The notes beneath the pieces are model-generated. The model saw only the letters and a program-made list of their open reading frames with translations. It was not told the origin of the DNA and ran no database searches. DNA of 64,000 nt from Oxalobacter sp. (GTDB lineage Bacteria; Pseudomonadota; Gammaproteobacteria; Burkholderiales; Burkholderiaceae_D). Position numbers and translations under genes: made by a program. Shown piece after piece: positions 9,185 through 16,442 of the stretch (position 1 is its first letter; every line of letters starts with the position of its first letter). The stretch is taken from contig JAEEYE010000011.1 in assembly GCA_016291665.1 (NCBI GenBank), forward strand, positions 1-64,000. The letters run 5' to 3'.

Positions 9185-9945
9185 TATTTTTCCTTCCTTG
9201 CAAAAGCGACTATCCGGCCGCCGCCAACATCAGGGGCGTCAGACGCCTGCGGCATCAGGTAAGGTTTGCCCGTCGTCAAGAACGTCAAGAGTTCATTGGC
9301 AAATGCATCGAGTTTTGCCAGTGTCACGTTATTCATCCTCAGCAGCCAGTTGTAACCGATAACCGCGGGAATAGCCGTTGCTAGGCCAATCCCCGTCATA
9401 ATCAGGGCTTCACCGACGGGGCCTGCAACTTGGGCAAGTGATGCGGATCCCCCCATACCAATCGCAACCAATGCGTGGTAAATCCCCCAGACCGTACCGA
9501 AAAGCCCTACGAACGGTGCCGTTGAACCGATTGTCGCCAAGACCGTCAATCCCTTAGCCAGGCGTGTGGCATCCTCATCGATGACCATACGCATCGTACG
9601 GATGATGAAGTCCTGCTGTGTCCCCGCTTCAGAGAGTTTGGATGCCCCATAGCTTTGGTGGTGGGCTTTGGCGTGCTGCGCATGGGCAGTCAGATGCGAG
9701 AACGGGCACTGGATCCCATGCACCTGGATTTCATGCTGGACACTTTCTAGGGACGACGCGTTCCAGAAAAGCTGTAAAAAGGCCTGGCTGGAGTTTTTCT
9801 GCTTCCATGCCGCAATGCCTTTGACGATGATGATGGTCCATGACACGATGGACATCGCAACCAGGACAAAAAAGAGGAATTTGCCTAAAAAGTCGCTATG
9901 CGTGATGAAATGGCTGAATCCAAAAGCATTTACTGTTGTTTCCAT
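9184..9945 (-). CDS. exbB: biopolymer transport protein ExbB
   Basis: A 253-aa MotA/TolQ/ExbB-type protein. There is an N-terminal helix (FLGKFLFFVLVAMSIVSWTII) and two C-terminal helices, the first containing GLTVLATIGSTAPFVGLFGTVWGIYHA and the second GPVGEALIMTGIGLATAIPAVIGYNWL. These conserved stretches line the proton path and hold the ExbD helices. Only 30 bp separate it from tonB upstream and it overlaps exbD downstream. The tail, ending RIVAFARKEK, is slightly longer than in some homologues but unremarkable. Confidence 0.95.
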   Translation of the reverse strand: METTVNAFGFSHFITHSDFLGKFLFFVLVAMSIVSWTIIIVKGIAAWKQKNSSQAFLQLFWNASSLESVQHEIQVHGIQCPFSHLTAHAQHAKAHHQSYGASKLSEAGTQQDFIIRTMRMVIDEDATRLAKGLTVLATIGSTAPFVGLFGTVWGIYHALVAIGMGGSASLAQVAGPVGEALIMTGIGLATAIPAVIGYNWLLRMNNVTLAKLDAFANELLTFLTTGKPYLMPQASDAPDVGGGRIVAFARKEK

Positions 9946-9975
9946 TTGTTTGACTGCTGCTCCTTATTCCTTCAA

Positions 9976-10806
9976 TTACCGAGCCAAGTTGAAGTGGTAC
10001 GGAATGCTTGCCATCACAGCGACAGGCGCCCCACCACTCATATACGGGTAAAAAGTCGACCGCTTCGCTGCGGTCAATGCCGCATTGTCCAAACGCCTGA
10101 ACCCTGATGATTTTTCAACGCCAGCATTTTTAACCGCCCCATCTGTCCCAACCACAACACGGACATAAACGGCTCCAGTTTCACGGCGTTCTATGGACTC
10201 TTCCGGGTAATACGGCTTCACCGCATTTCTATAACGCAATGCCGAAAGGGCCACCTTCACCACACCAGCACCTTGGCCGGCACCACTGCCGGTGCCACTA
10301 CCCGTCCCCGTCCCGGCACCACTGCCAGTCCCTGTTCCCGACCCCGTATCCGATCCGCTACCCTGTCCTGTGGCACGTCCAGCGCCAACACCTCCCGTTG
10401 CAGCCCCTTCAGCAGGCGTTTTTTCAACAGCCTTACTGTCACTTGCAGCTGTTTCTTGAGCCGGTTTGACCTGTTGCGCAGTTTCTTTTTTCATCACCGT
10501 AAAGCTGCTGTCCGCTTCTTCGGTATCAGTTGCAACCATCTGCTCCGCCTGGGGTTCCGGTAGATGGGGGCGAACGACTTCCCCCTTGGGCACCTGAAGG
10601 ACACTGACCTGGATCACCCCTTGGCCTACTGCCCCACCACCGCCGCCACCGGGTTCAATGGCAACCGTTTCCATCGTCCCTTGGGCTATCCACCCCAAAA
10701 TCAGGCAATGGGCAAGCGTCACACCAATGCACAAGCCCCTCACCCAGGACTTTGGCAGGACGTTGTTATGCCTGTAAGCAAATGGCATGGTGGATGTTTC
10801 CGACAT
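9976..10806 (-). CDS. tonB: energy transducer TonB
   Basis: A 276-aa TonB. One inner-membrane helix lies near residues 20-40 (VRGLCIGVTLAHCLILGWIAQ). A spacer follows, then a C-terminal domain (about 200-276) with YPEESIERRETGAVYVRVVVGTDG and SGFRRLDNAALTAAKRSTFYPY, typical of the YP-motif region that pairs with receptor TonB boxes. The spacer is unusual: instead of the common Pro-Lys/Pro-Glu repeats it has about 35 residues of alternating Gly with Ser, Thr or Ala, encoded by a simple repeat near 10260-10370. It is the first gene of the leftward haem run, next to the Fur-type palindromes, and is probably dedicated to this receptor. Confidence 0.93.
   Translation of the reverse strand: MSETSTMPFAYRHNNVLPKSWVRGLCIGVTLAHCLILGWIAQGTMETVAIEPGGGGGGAVGQGVIQVSVLQVPKGEVVRPHLPEPQAEQMVATDTEEADSSFTVMKKETAQQVKPAQETAASDSKAVEKTPAEGAATGGVGAGRATGQGSGSDTGSGTGTGSGAGTGTGSGTGSGAGQGAGVVKVALSALRYRNAVKPYYPEESIERRETGAVYVRVVVGTDGAVKNAGVEKSSGFRRLDNAALTAAKRSTFYPYMSGGAPVAVMASIPYHFNLAR
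10260..10370 (-). repeat. low-complexity Gly-Ser/Thr coding repeat in tonB
   Basis: The DNA repeats short blocks of the form GGx-ACx/AGx, giving alternating Gly with Ser, Thr or Ala in the TonB periplasmic spacer. Such tracts can change length by slippage, which would alter the reach of TonB without breaking the frame if units of 6 bp are gained or lost. Confidence 0.7.
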
Positions 10807-10855
10807 CAGGTGCTTTTCCTCACGTTACCAGTACGGTTCTAATTGACGATGTGAG

Positions 10856-10870
10856 TGATAATCATTATCA
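10856..10870. promoter_or_regulatory. Fur box, perfect 7-1-7 palindrome
   Basis: TGATAAT-C-ATTATCA is an exact 7-1-7 inverted repeat matching the classical Fur-binding core. It lies in the roughly 150-bp divergent region between tonB and hutX, 50 bp before the tonB start. This predicts that both haem runs are repressed when iron is sufficient. Confidence 0.9.
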
Positions 10871-10892
10871 TTCAGACTTCAATGAGCGCAAA

Positions 10893-10907
10893 TGATAATA
10901 GTTCTCA
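10893..10907. promoter_or_regulatory. second, imperfect Fur box
   Basis: TGATAAT-A-GTTCTCA keeps the left half of the 7-1-7 Fur core and 5 of 7 bases of the right half. It lies 23 bp beyond the perfect box and about 50 bp before hutX. It may serve the rightward promoter, or extend Fur occupancy over both. Confidence 0.7.
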
Positions 10908-10958
10908 TTTGGCTTTACAACCCAGAGATGCCATTTTTTTTAAAAAATAGGGAAATCC

Positions 10959-11495
10959 ATGCAACAGAAAGCACAGGAAGACATATCTGCTATCAAAGAA
11001 AGCATCAGGCAGACACTTGCCAAAAACCCTGGGACACAGCTTGAGCCCTTGGCACGGGAAAACGGGCTCCCCACCAGCGACGTCATAGAACTCCTACCCG
11101 AAGGGACATGGCAGAAAACCAGTAGAGAGTGTTTCGTCGACATCATGAAAGCCTTATCGAAGCTGGGAAAAATGACCACCATCATCAATACCGGCGACGT
11201 CATCTTTGAATATGTGGGGGAAGTGCCCAACGGCGGTGTTGCCCATGGCTTTTACAACCTCACCCCCAAAAGCCCGCTGCATGGCCATATAAGGCATGGC
11301 AACTGTAAGGCCATCTATCTGGTCGAACGCCTTTTCATGAACCTGCCAACGCTGAGCATCCAATTCGCCAACCAGGAAGGGAAAATCATGTTCAAGGTCT
11401 ATGCCGGGCGCGATGAGAACCGCCAACTGCTTGCAGACCAAGTTGACGCCATGAAGGCGCTTTTTAAAAACACAACTGAAAAGGCTATCGCATGA
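10959..11495 (+). CDS. hutX: haem utilisation carrier HutX/ChuX
   Basis: A 178-aa cytoplasmic protein matching the ChuX/HutX family in length and in the helical N-terminus followed by a beta-rich core (VIFEYVGEVPNGGVAHGFYNL, HGHIRHGNCKAIYLVERLFM, QEGKIMFKVYAGRDENRQL). Family members bind haem in the cytoplasm and hand it to the degrading enzyme. The gene heads a rightward three-gene run behind the Fur-type boxes and overlaps the next gene by 4 bp (ATGA). A short ribosome-binding site, AGGGAAA, precedes the ATG. Confidence 0.92.
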   Translation: MQQKAQEDISAIKESIRQTLAKNPGTQLEPLARENGLPTSDVIELLPEGTWQKTSRECFVDIMKALSKLGKMTTIINTGDVIFEYVGEVPNGGVAHGFYNLTPKSPLHGHIRHGNCKAIYLVERLFMNLPTLSIQFANQEGKIMFKVYAGRDENRQLLADQVDAMKALFKNTTEKAIA

Positions 11496-12139
11496 GCGGC
11501 TGTGACCTCTTGGTTTTCGGGGCGTCCAAAAACACAGGGCTTTTAGTTGCAACATTGGCTGCCAAACGGGGGGAAAAAGTTGCTGCCATGGTACGCGCCG
11601 GAAGTGACGCTTCGGTTCTCGAATCCATCGGGACCTCCATCATTCGTGGCGATGCATTCAGCCTGGATGACTGCTTCAGGGCCATTGAGACGTCAATACC
11701 ACGACGCGTCATCAGCCTGATGGGCGGCAAGAACCAGAATGGCCGCCGTATCTGTGCCATCGGCAACATCCATGTCACTGATGCCCTTTTAAGTTACAGG
11801 ACACTGGAACACTTCCTTCTGGTCACTTCCATGGGCTGTGGCGAACAGTATGCCGGGACAAGCGAGAAGGTCAAACAGTTCCTGGGAGAAGCCTTACGGG
11901 CCAAGACGCGCGCGGAGGATTACCTTAAATCCACCACGTTGCCTTGGACCATCGTACGTCCGGGCGGGCTCACCAATGAACCAGCCACCGGGCAATACTT
12001 CCTCTCTGAAAACCCCGACCGAATACACAAAGGTTACCTGTCGCGAGGCGATGTCGCACAAGCCATTGTAGATGTCCTTAATGACCCACAATGGCTGAAC
12101 AAGGCCGTCTCCGTCCAGAATGCTGAAAAGGGGGAATGA
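11492..12139 (+). CDS. chuY: ChuY-like NAD(P)-binding reductase
   Basis: A 215-aa Rossmann protein of the atypical short-chain dehydrogenase / NAD(P)-binding type. The N-terminal nucleotide loop reads VFGASKNTG, followed by IIRGDAF, LLVTSMGCGE and TIVRPGGLTNEPATG. In enterobacterial chu loci ChuY, encoded between ChuX and ChuW, reduces anaerobilin, the linear tetrapyrrole made from haem by ChuW. The same gene order hutX-chuY-hutW is seen here, with 4-bp overlap upstream and a 3-bp gap downstream, so I assign the same role. The symbol rests on family and context. Confidence 0.82.
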   Translation: MSGCDLLVFGASKNTGLLVATLAAKRGEKVAAMVRAGSDASVLESIGTSIIRGDAFSLDDCFRAIETSIPRRVISLMGGKNQNGRRICAIGNIHVTDALLSYRTLEHFLLVTSMGCGEQYAGTSEKVKQFLGEALRAKTRAEDYLKSTTLPWTIVRPGGLTNEPATGQYFLSENPDRIHKGYLSRGDVAQAIVDVLNDPQWLNKAVSVQNAEKGE

Positions 12140-12142
12140 CCG

Positions 12143-13486
12143 ATGGATTTAACCCCTTTTTTTGCAAAAGTATCGCAATGCCCTGCACGGGACGCCTTTG
12201 AGCCTGAAGAAAAGAAAATGCCGTCTGCCGCAGCGATGGCCAATTGGAAGCCGCCTAAATGGACAGGCGGTACATTCAAGGACTTTGCACCAGAAGCGTT
12301 TATGGCAGATCCCTCCCGACCTTTGGCCCTCTACGTACATGTGCCCTTCTGCCACCACCACTGCCTCTTCTGCCCTTTCTACATCAACCGGACAACGGCA
12401 GGGTTCAGCCGGGAATATACCGAGTTGCTTCTGCGCGAAATCGAGATTACGGCAGATGCGTTGAAAGAGGTCATCGACAAACGCGCCGTAGCAACCGTCT
12501 ACTTTGGCGGCGGCACGCCAACCGATTTGGACGAGAGTGACTTATCATCGGTCATCACCGCACTCTTTGACCATTTCAACATCCCGAAAGACGCTGAAGT
12601 AACCGTCGAAGGACGGACAACAGGCTTTACCGCTTCAAAAGCCAAGGCATGGACGGCAGCTGGTGCCAACCGGTTTTCCTTAGGCGTGCAATCTGCCAAT
12701 ACAATGTTGCGCCAGCGCTTAGGCCGGATTTCCAGCCGCGAAGAACTCAAAAGCGCATTGGACGGTATCTGTGCAAGCGGCTCATCCGTCATCATTGATA
12801 TGCTCTATGGATTACCGGGGCAGACCCGCGAAATCCTCTTGGACGACATCCGTTTCATTTCAGAAGAAACGGGAATCGATGGGCTCGATCTCTATGCGCT
12901 TAAGATTTTCCCAGGCACACCCTTAGACAAGGCCATCCAGATCGGCAAGATGCCCAAAGCCCCAACGTTTGACGATACGGCAACCATGTTCCATGATGCC
13001 TACCTTGCCCTTGTAAATGCAGGGTTTGAGCATTTCTCACCCAAACACTGGCGGCGTAATGCACGGGAACGCTCGCTTTACAACCGGTTGGCCGGCCAGC
13101 AATGCGACATGATCCCATTTGGCTCAGCAGCAGGTGGCAGGCTTAACGCCATCAGCCTAGCCAATGCCAGGGACATCAAGACGTACCGCAATATGGTTGA
13201 AGCCGGTGAAAAACCGCTAGGACACATCATGCCTTCCCCCTTACGGCCAATCCCTATGGGATTCGATGCCGTGCTCGCCTCATATGCTGAAAAACTGGCA
13301 TTGCCACCCGTGGCTTTGTGGCCTGAGGATCGGCGCAGTGAAGCTGAAGGACTGCTCACCCAATGGCAGGCAGCAGGACTCTTAAAGGATAATGGGAAGG
13401 AATTCTGTTTAACAGGGGATGGCTACTTCTGGAGCCAGAAGATGAAAGGGTTGATCCAGCGTTTCCTCAGCGAACCGGTGTCCTAA
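12143..13486 (+). CDS. hutW: anaerobilin synthase, radical SAM haem-opening enzyme HutW/ChuW
   Basis: A 447-aa radical SAM enzyme of the HemN-like branch. The cluster motif CHHHCLFC (C-x3-C-x2-C) lies at about residues 70-77, with GGGTP at about 117 and SLGVQS at about 174. ChuW/HutW enzymes use SAM radical chemistry and methyl transfer to open haem without oxygen, producing anaerobilin and freeing iron. The full-length enzyme follows hutX and chuY with no room for a promoter between them. A long structured intergenic region follows its stop. Confidence 0.93.
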   Translation: MDLTPFFAKVSQCPARDAFEPEEKKMPSAAAMANWKPPKWTGGTFKDFAPEAFMADPSRPLALYVHVPFCHHHCLFCPFYINRTTAGFSREYTELLLREIEITADALKEVIDKRAVATVYFGGGTPTDLDESDLSSVITALFDHFNIPKDAEVTVEGRTTGFTASKAKAWTAAGANRFSLGVQSANTMLRQRLGRISSREELKSALDGICASGSSVIIDMLYGLPGQTREILLDDIRFISEETGIDGLDLYALKIFPGTPLDKAIQIGKMPKAPTFDDTATMFHDAYLALVNAGFEHFSPKHWRRNARERSLYNRLAGQQCDMIPFGSAAGGRLNAISLANARDIKTYRNMVEAGEKPLGHIMPSPLRPIPMGFDAVLASYAEKLALPPVALWPEDRRSEAEGLLTQWQAAGLLKDNGKEFCLTGDGYFWSQKMKGLIQRFLSEPVS

Positions 13487-13800
13487 TCCGCTAAGCGCCT
13501 GCCAACAAATAACAATCCCGACCATCTTCGGACAGTCGGGACTGTTAGAGTGCAAGTAGTCGTTCCCGGGAACCAACCGGCATCTGCCCACCGAAAGGAC
13601 GCGGCATCAGATGCTGTACAGGTTTTTCCCCACCATGTACTAGGGGCTATGAAGAAAGCTTATGAGAATGACTATAGCAGGCTGCCCGACAAAAACTGTT
13701 TAAAAGTGTAACAGTTGCGAAACAAATTGTTTCTGTTTCCCAAACGTGCCGCAGGATGCCCTGCTTTTAATGGGCGTGGAATTCATGACCATCACATCAC
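13487..13800. ncRNA. structured intergenic region, possible small RNA (6S-like not excluded)
   Basis: This gap between hutW and the HD-like gene has no credible ORF but contains several hairpins. A near-perfect stem at 13511-13546 pairs AACA-TCCCGAC with GTCGGGA-TGTT. A self-complementary GTTCCCGGGAAC lies near 13560-13572. GCATCTG near 13581 and CAGATGC near 13609 could pair around GAAAGGACGCGGC. The order of these elements on the plus strand is loosely like the 3' half of proteobacterial 6S RNA, but I cannot trace a closing stem and the strand is uncertain. A TATAGT hexamer on the minus strand near 13675 could be a -10 element for a leftward transcript. Confidence 0.3.
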
Positions 13801-13836
13801 AAAAAACGCCGCTTCAGGCTATCCCTTAAGCGGCGC
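13801..13836 (-). terminator. rho-independent terminator after the HD-like gene
   Basis: Read on the minus strand, CGCCGCTT and AAGCGGCG pair around a 13-nt loop and are followed by TTTTTT. It lies 27 bp past the stop of the HD-like gene. Confidence 0.85.
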
Positions 13837-13862
13837 TCTTAACGTTATGTGGCTTTTGCCAG

Positions 13863-14519
13863 TTATTTGCTCCAGACGCTATCGAAGGTCTTCTTCAATT
13901 CGTCCATCATAGCCTGGTCTTTGGTCAGGAAACCTTTGAAGCGTTCGAGGTATTTCTGTTTTGCTTCGGACAAGGTCAATGGAACCAGTTTCTTCTTGAA
14001 GTAAGGCAGGTCTGGGATTTCAATACCCTTGGCTTCCAAGCCCATCAAATCACGCATTTCGATGGCGGTTGCCAGGTTTTCTGCTGCGGCAACCTGTTCA
14101 GGCATATGTGGCAGGTTGTATGCATCACAGATTGCATCGCCAACATCGTTCCTGATACGCATGGATTCTTCCAGCATACGGAAGACAGGGGACGTACCAA
14201 CATAAGCTTTGGAAGCGTTGCAGAGCAGGCCATTGAAAGAAAGTTCAACAGGCAGGATATCTGAAACCAGCAATGCGTGCTGTGCTTCGCTGAAGAAGAC
14301 ATTGGTATGGCCGTTGAAACGTGGCAGGTAGGACAGGGAGTGTGCAATATCAATTGGATTGAAGTCCGCTGCACGCATGTTATGGAAGTCGAAGCTGCCA
14401 CCGCTGTAGAGCTTCATCTTTGGCAGAGCCTTACCTTCCGGTGTGACCTCGATTTCACCGGCAAAGTCGCCAAACATATCAAAATCTTCAAAGTCGTCGT
14501 TACGGCTTGTATCGTTCAT
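13863..14519 (-). CDS. HD-domain hydrolase relative with the HD pair replaced
   Basis: A 218-aa soluble protein that aligns by eye with small YfdR/YfbR-like HD phosphohydrolases: KLYSGGSFDF, DIAHSLSYLPRFNGHT, FFSEAQHALLVSDIL, then a late AAAENLATAIEMRDLMG. In active relatives the next helix reads LLHDA-EAYLGD; here it is LLCNASKAYVGT, so the metal-binding His-Asp is Cys-Asn and the following Glu and Asp are also lost. It keeps the first histidines (IAHSL, GHT, QHA). I infer a catalytically dead or repurposed member. AAGGA is best spaced for the ATG at 14519; an ATG at 14525 is in frame. A terminator follows. Confidence 0.75.
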   Translation of the reverse strand: MNDTSRNDDFEDFDMFGDFAGEIEVTPEGKALPKMKLYSGGSFDFHNMRAADFNPIDIAHSLSYLPRFNGHTNVFFSEAQHALLVSDILPVELSFNGLLCNASKAYVGTSPVFRMLEESMRIRNDVGDAICDAYNLPHMPEQVAAAENLATAIEMRDLMGLEAKGIEIPDLPYFKKKLVPLTLSEAKQKYLERFKGFLTKDQAMMDELKKTFDSVWSK

Positions 14520-14791
14520 GGACATTTTCCTTTCAGTTTGTTCAACTCAGGCATGGAATCCTTCAATGCCAAATCTTCCTGCCGATCATGTGTAAATATA
14601 TCAGATATCACTCGCCCGTGTGGAGAGGCTAAAAGAAATTTCTTGGGCTGACATCCCTCTGTTATTCAACGAGACGCCGGCAAAGTCCTTTTCCTGCCAT
14701 CTGTGCCACCCTTGCGTTTCAACTCCGACCATGCCAGAATCCTCCCGGCCATCCAACGCATCGTCCATAAAACTGCAATTAACCACTCCTG

Positions 14792-15373
14792 ATGTTCATT
14801 TTCCTTTTCAACAGCTTGCTCCTTGGCATAGGCCTTGCAATGGATGCATTTTCTGTTTCGTTAGCTGACGGACTCCAAGACAGGGACATGCCCTTGCGCC
14901 GCAAAATATTAATCGCCGGCACCTTTGGTATTTTCCAAGGCTTAATGCCGATGATCGGTTGGTTTGCCGTCCACACGGCCGTCGAGAAATTCAGCGCCAT
15001 TGAACCGTTCATACCGTGGGTTGCCTTAGGCCTTTTAGCTTACTTAGGCGGCAGCATGATCCTTGGGGCAATCAAAGGTGGGGAAGATGACGAAGACGAA
15101 TACAAACCCTTGGGGTTCGGTGTCTTGATGACCCAAGGCATCGCAACCTCAATCGACGCCCTCTCCGTCGGTTTCACCACATCCGCCTATGGCTGGTTCC
15201 ATGCAACCGTATCGTCCGTCATCATTGCAGCGGTCACGTTCATCATCTGCCTAGCTGGCCTTGCCATTGGACAACGCGCTGGCACCCGCCTTGCCGGCAA
15301 AGCAGAATTAATTGGCGGCATCATCCTGATTGCCATCGGCATCGAAATCTGGGCAACCAATGTTTTAATGTAA
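14792..15373 (+). CDS. mntP: manganese efflux pump MntP
   Basis: A 193-aa protein with six hydrophobic helices arranged as two related halves: LGIGLAMDAFSVSLADG in the first and QGIATSIDALSVGFT in the second. The helix-embedded aspartates of these repeats are the conserved metal-handling residues of MntP, which exports Mn(II) across the inner membrane. The hydrophilic loop EDDEDEYK is typical. No clear ribosome-binding site or yybP-ykoY riboswitch is evident in the preceding 270 bp. Confidence 0.92.
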   Translation: MFIFLFNSLLLGIGLAMDAFSVSLADGLQDRDMPLRRKILIAGTFGIFQGLMPMIGWFAVHTAVEKFSAIEPFIPWVALGLLAYLGGSMILGAIKGGEDDEDEYKPLGFGVLMTQGIATSIDALSVGFTTSAYGWFHATVSSVIIAAVTFIICLAGLAIGQRAGTRLAGKAELIGGIILIAIGIEIWATNVLM

Positions 15374-15383
15374 TGCTAATGTC

Positions 15384-15429
15384 ATCACTTTGTGTTACTA
15401 TTGCACACACAAAGACAATACAAAGTGAT
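15384..15429. promoter_or_regulatory. operator-like inverted repeat before the antitoxin gene
   Basis: ATCACTTTGT at 15384-15393 and ACAAAGTGAT at 15420-15429 are perfect 10-bp inverted arms 26 bp apart, with a further ACACAAAG copy between them. They end 11 bp before the DinJ-like start, the position expected for autoregulation by a ribbon-helix-helix protein. Confidence 0.6.
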
Positions 15430-15440
15430 TGCATTTTAAA

Positions 15441-15839
15441 ATGAAAACGACCACCTTAAACATCCGCATCGAGCCAGATATCAAAGATCAGGCAGAAGCC
15501 ATCTTCAGGCAGTTGGGACTCACACCAGCGGCTGCCGTCAACCTGTTCTTCCGGCAGGTCATCCTGCATGGAGGCATCCCCTTCATGCTGATGGCCAATA
15601 CATCTGGCGCCATCCCTGTACCAGTACAAGAAAAACGCGAGCGAACCGTCCGCACCAGAAAACCGAAAACACAACCTGCCAGCGGAACACAGCAGCCTGA
15701 CACACAAACGAAGGCAACCAAACCTACCGACACAGCGGATGATCCCAACAGGTACAGCCTGCCACCATTGTCACCTTTCCATGACGACGAAACCCGGGCG
15801 GCTGCCTGGCTTGCGCAACACGATGATGAGGGCATCTAA
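15441..15839 (+). CDS. orphan RelB/DinJ-family antitoxin with low-complexity tail
   Basis: A 132-aa protein. Residues 1-45 form a ribbon-helix-helix typical of RelB/DinJ antitoxins: TTLNIRIEPDIKDQAE, then GLTPAAAVNLFFRQVILHGGIPF. The middle (about 60-105) is rich in Thr, Lys, Pro and Gln and looks disordered, and the end is acidic (SPFHDDETRAAAWLAQHDDEG). No toxin ORF (YafQ/RelE type) lies on either side, so this is an unpaired antitoxin or a solitary transcription factor. A perfect inverted repeat overlies its promoter region, consistent with self-repression. The ATG at 15441 is preferred over an upstream TTG. Confidence 0.78.
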   Translation: MKTTTLNIRIEPDIKDQAEAIFRQLGLTPAAAVNLFFRQVILHGGIPFMLMANTSGAIPVPVQEKRERTVRTRKPKTQPASGTQQPDTQTKATKPTDTADDPNRYSLPPLSPFHDDETRAAAWLAQHDDEGI

Positions 15840-15915
15840 TATACATTCAGTTACAATTACGTGTACCCGCAGTCTGTATGATGTACTTTCTGGAAAATTC
15901 CTCAGGAGATAAAAC

Positions 15916-16410
15916 ATGAAAAAATTCTTGGCCGCTTCCCTCATCGCCCTGATGGCAGGTACGGCTTATGCCGCAACCGATGAAGCAAAGGAAAACGCTG
16001 TATCAACCGACGCCACTGCGGCGACTGCTGAAAAGCAGCCTGAAACGATGTCGCTTGCCAAACTGAAACTGGGCGGCAAGGAAATCACGGTCATGATTGC
16101 GGAAACGGAAGAACAGCGCAAACAGGGGCTGATGAACGTCGAAAGGATGGACGAAAACAATGGGATGATCTTTTCCTACGGCGCACCAGTCGAAAAGGCC
16201 TGCATGTGGATGAAAGACACGAAGATCCCACTGGATGTTGCATTCATCAATGGCGAAGGCAAGATTGTCAACATTGAAGCGGACATGAAACCGCTATCCA
16301 CCGACAGCCACTGTAATACAGCAGGTCCGATTTACTACGCACTGGAAATGAACGCCGGCTGGTTCGCTAAGAATGGCGTCAAACCAGGCGACTCACTGTC
16401 AAACGAGTAA
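15916..16410 (+). CDS. exported DUF192 family protein
   Basis: A 164-aa protein with a signal peptide (residues 1-19, ending AYA-AT), an Ala/Glu-rich linker and a DUF192 domain (about 48-160): ETEEQRKQGLMNVERMDENNGMIF, then ACMWMKDTKIPLDVAFI and a late ALEMNAGWFAKNGVKPGD. The WMKDT...PLDV core is the hallmark of PF02643. Its biochemical role is not established. AGGAG precedes the start. It is followed within 35 bp by an exported family A protein. Confidence 0.9.
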   Translation: MKKFLAASLIALMAGTAYAATDEAKENAVSTDATAATAEKQPETMSLAKLKLGGKEITVMIAETEEQRKQGLMNVERMDENNGMIFSYGAPVEKACMWMKDTKIPLDVAFINGEGKIVNIEADMKPLSTDSHCNTAGPIYYALEMNAGWFAKNGVKPGDSLSNE

Positions 16411-16442
16411 TACGGCAAAACCCAACTGACTTGGAGGTTCCC

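Noticed and set aside
10239-10563. His/Ser/Arg-rich open frames opposite tonB
   Set aside because: They are produced by the Gly-Ser/Thr repeat read in other frames.
14520-14791. Possible Mn-sensing yybP-ykoY riboswitch before mntP
   Set aside because: I could not find the paired conserved loops; the region shows no compelling stem structure.
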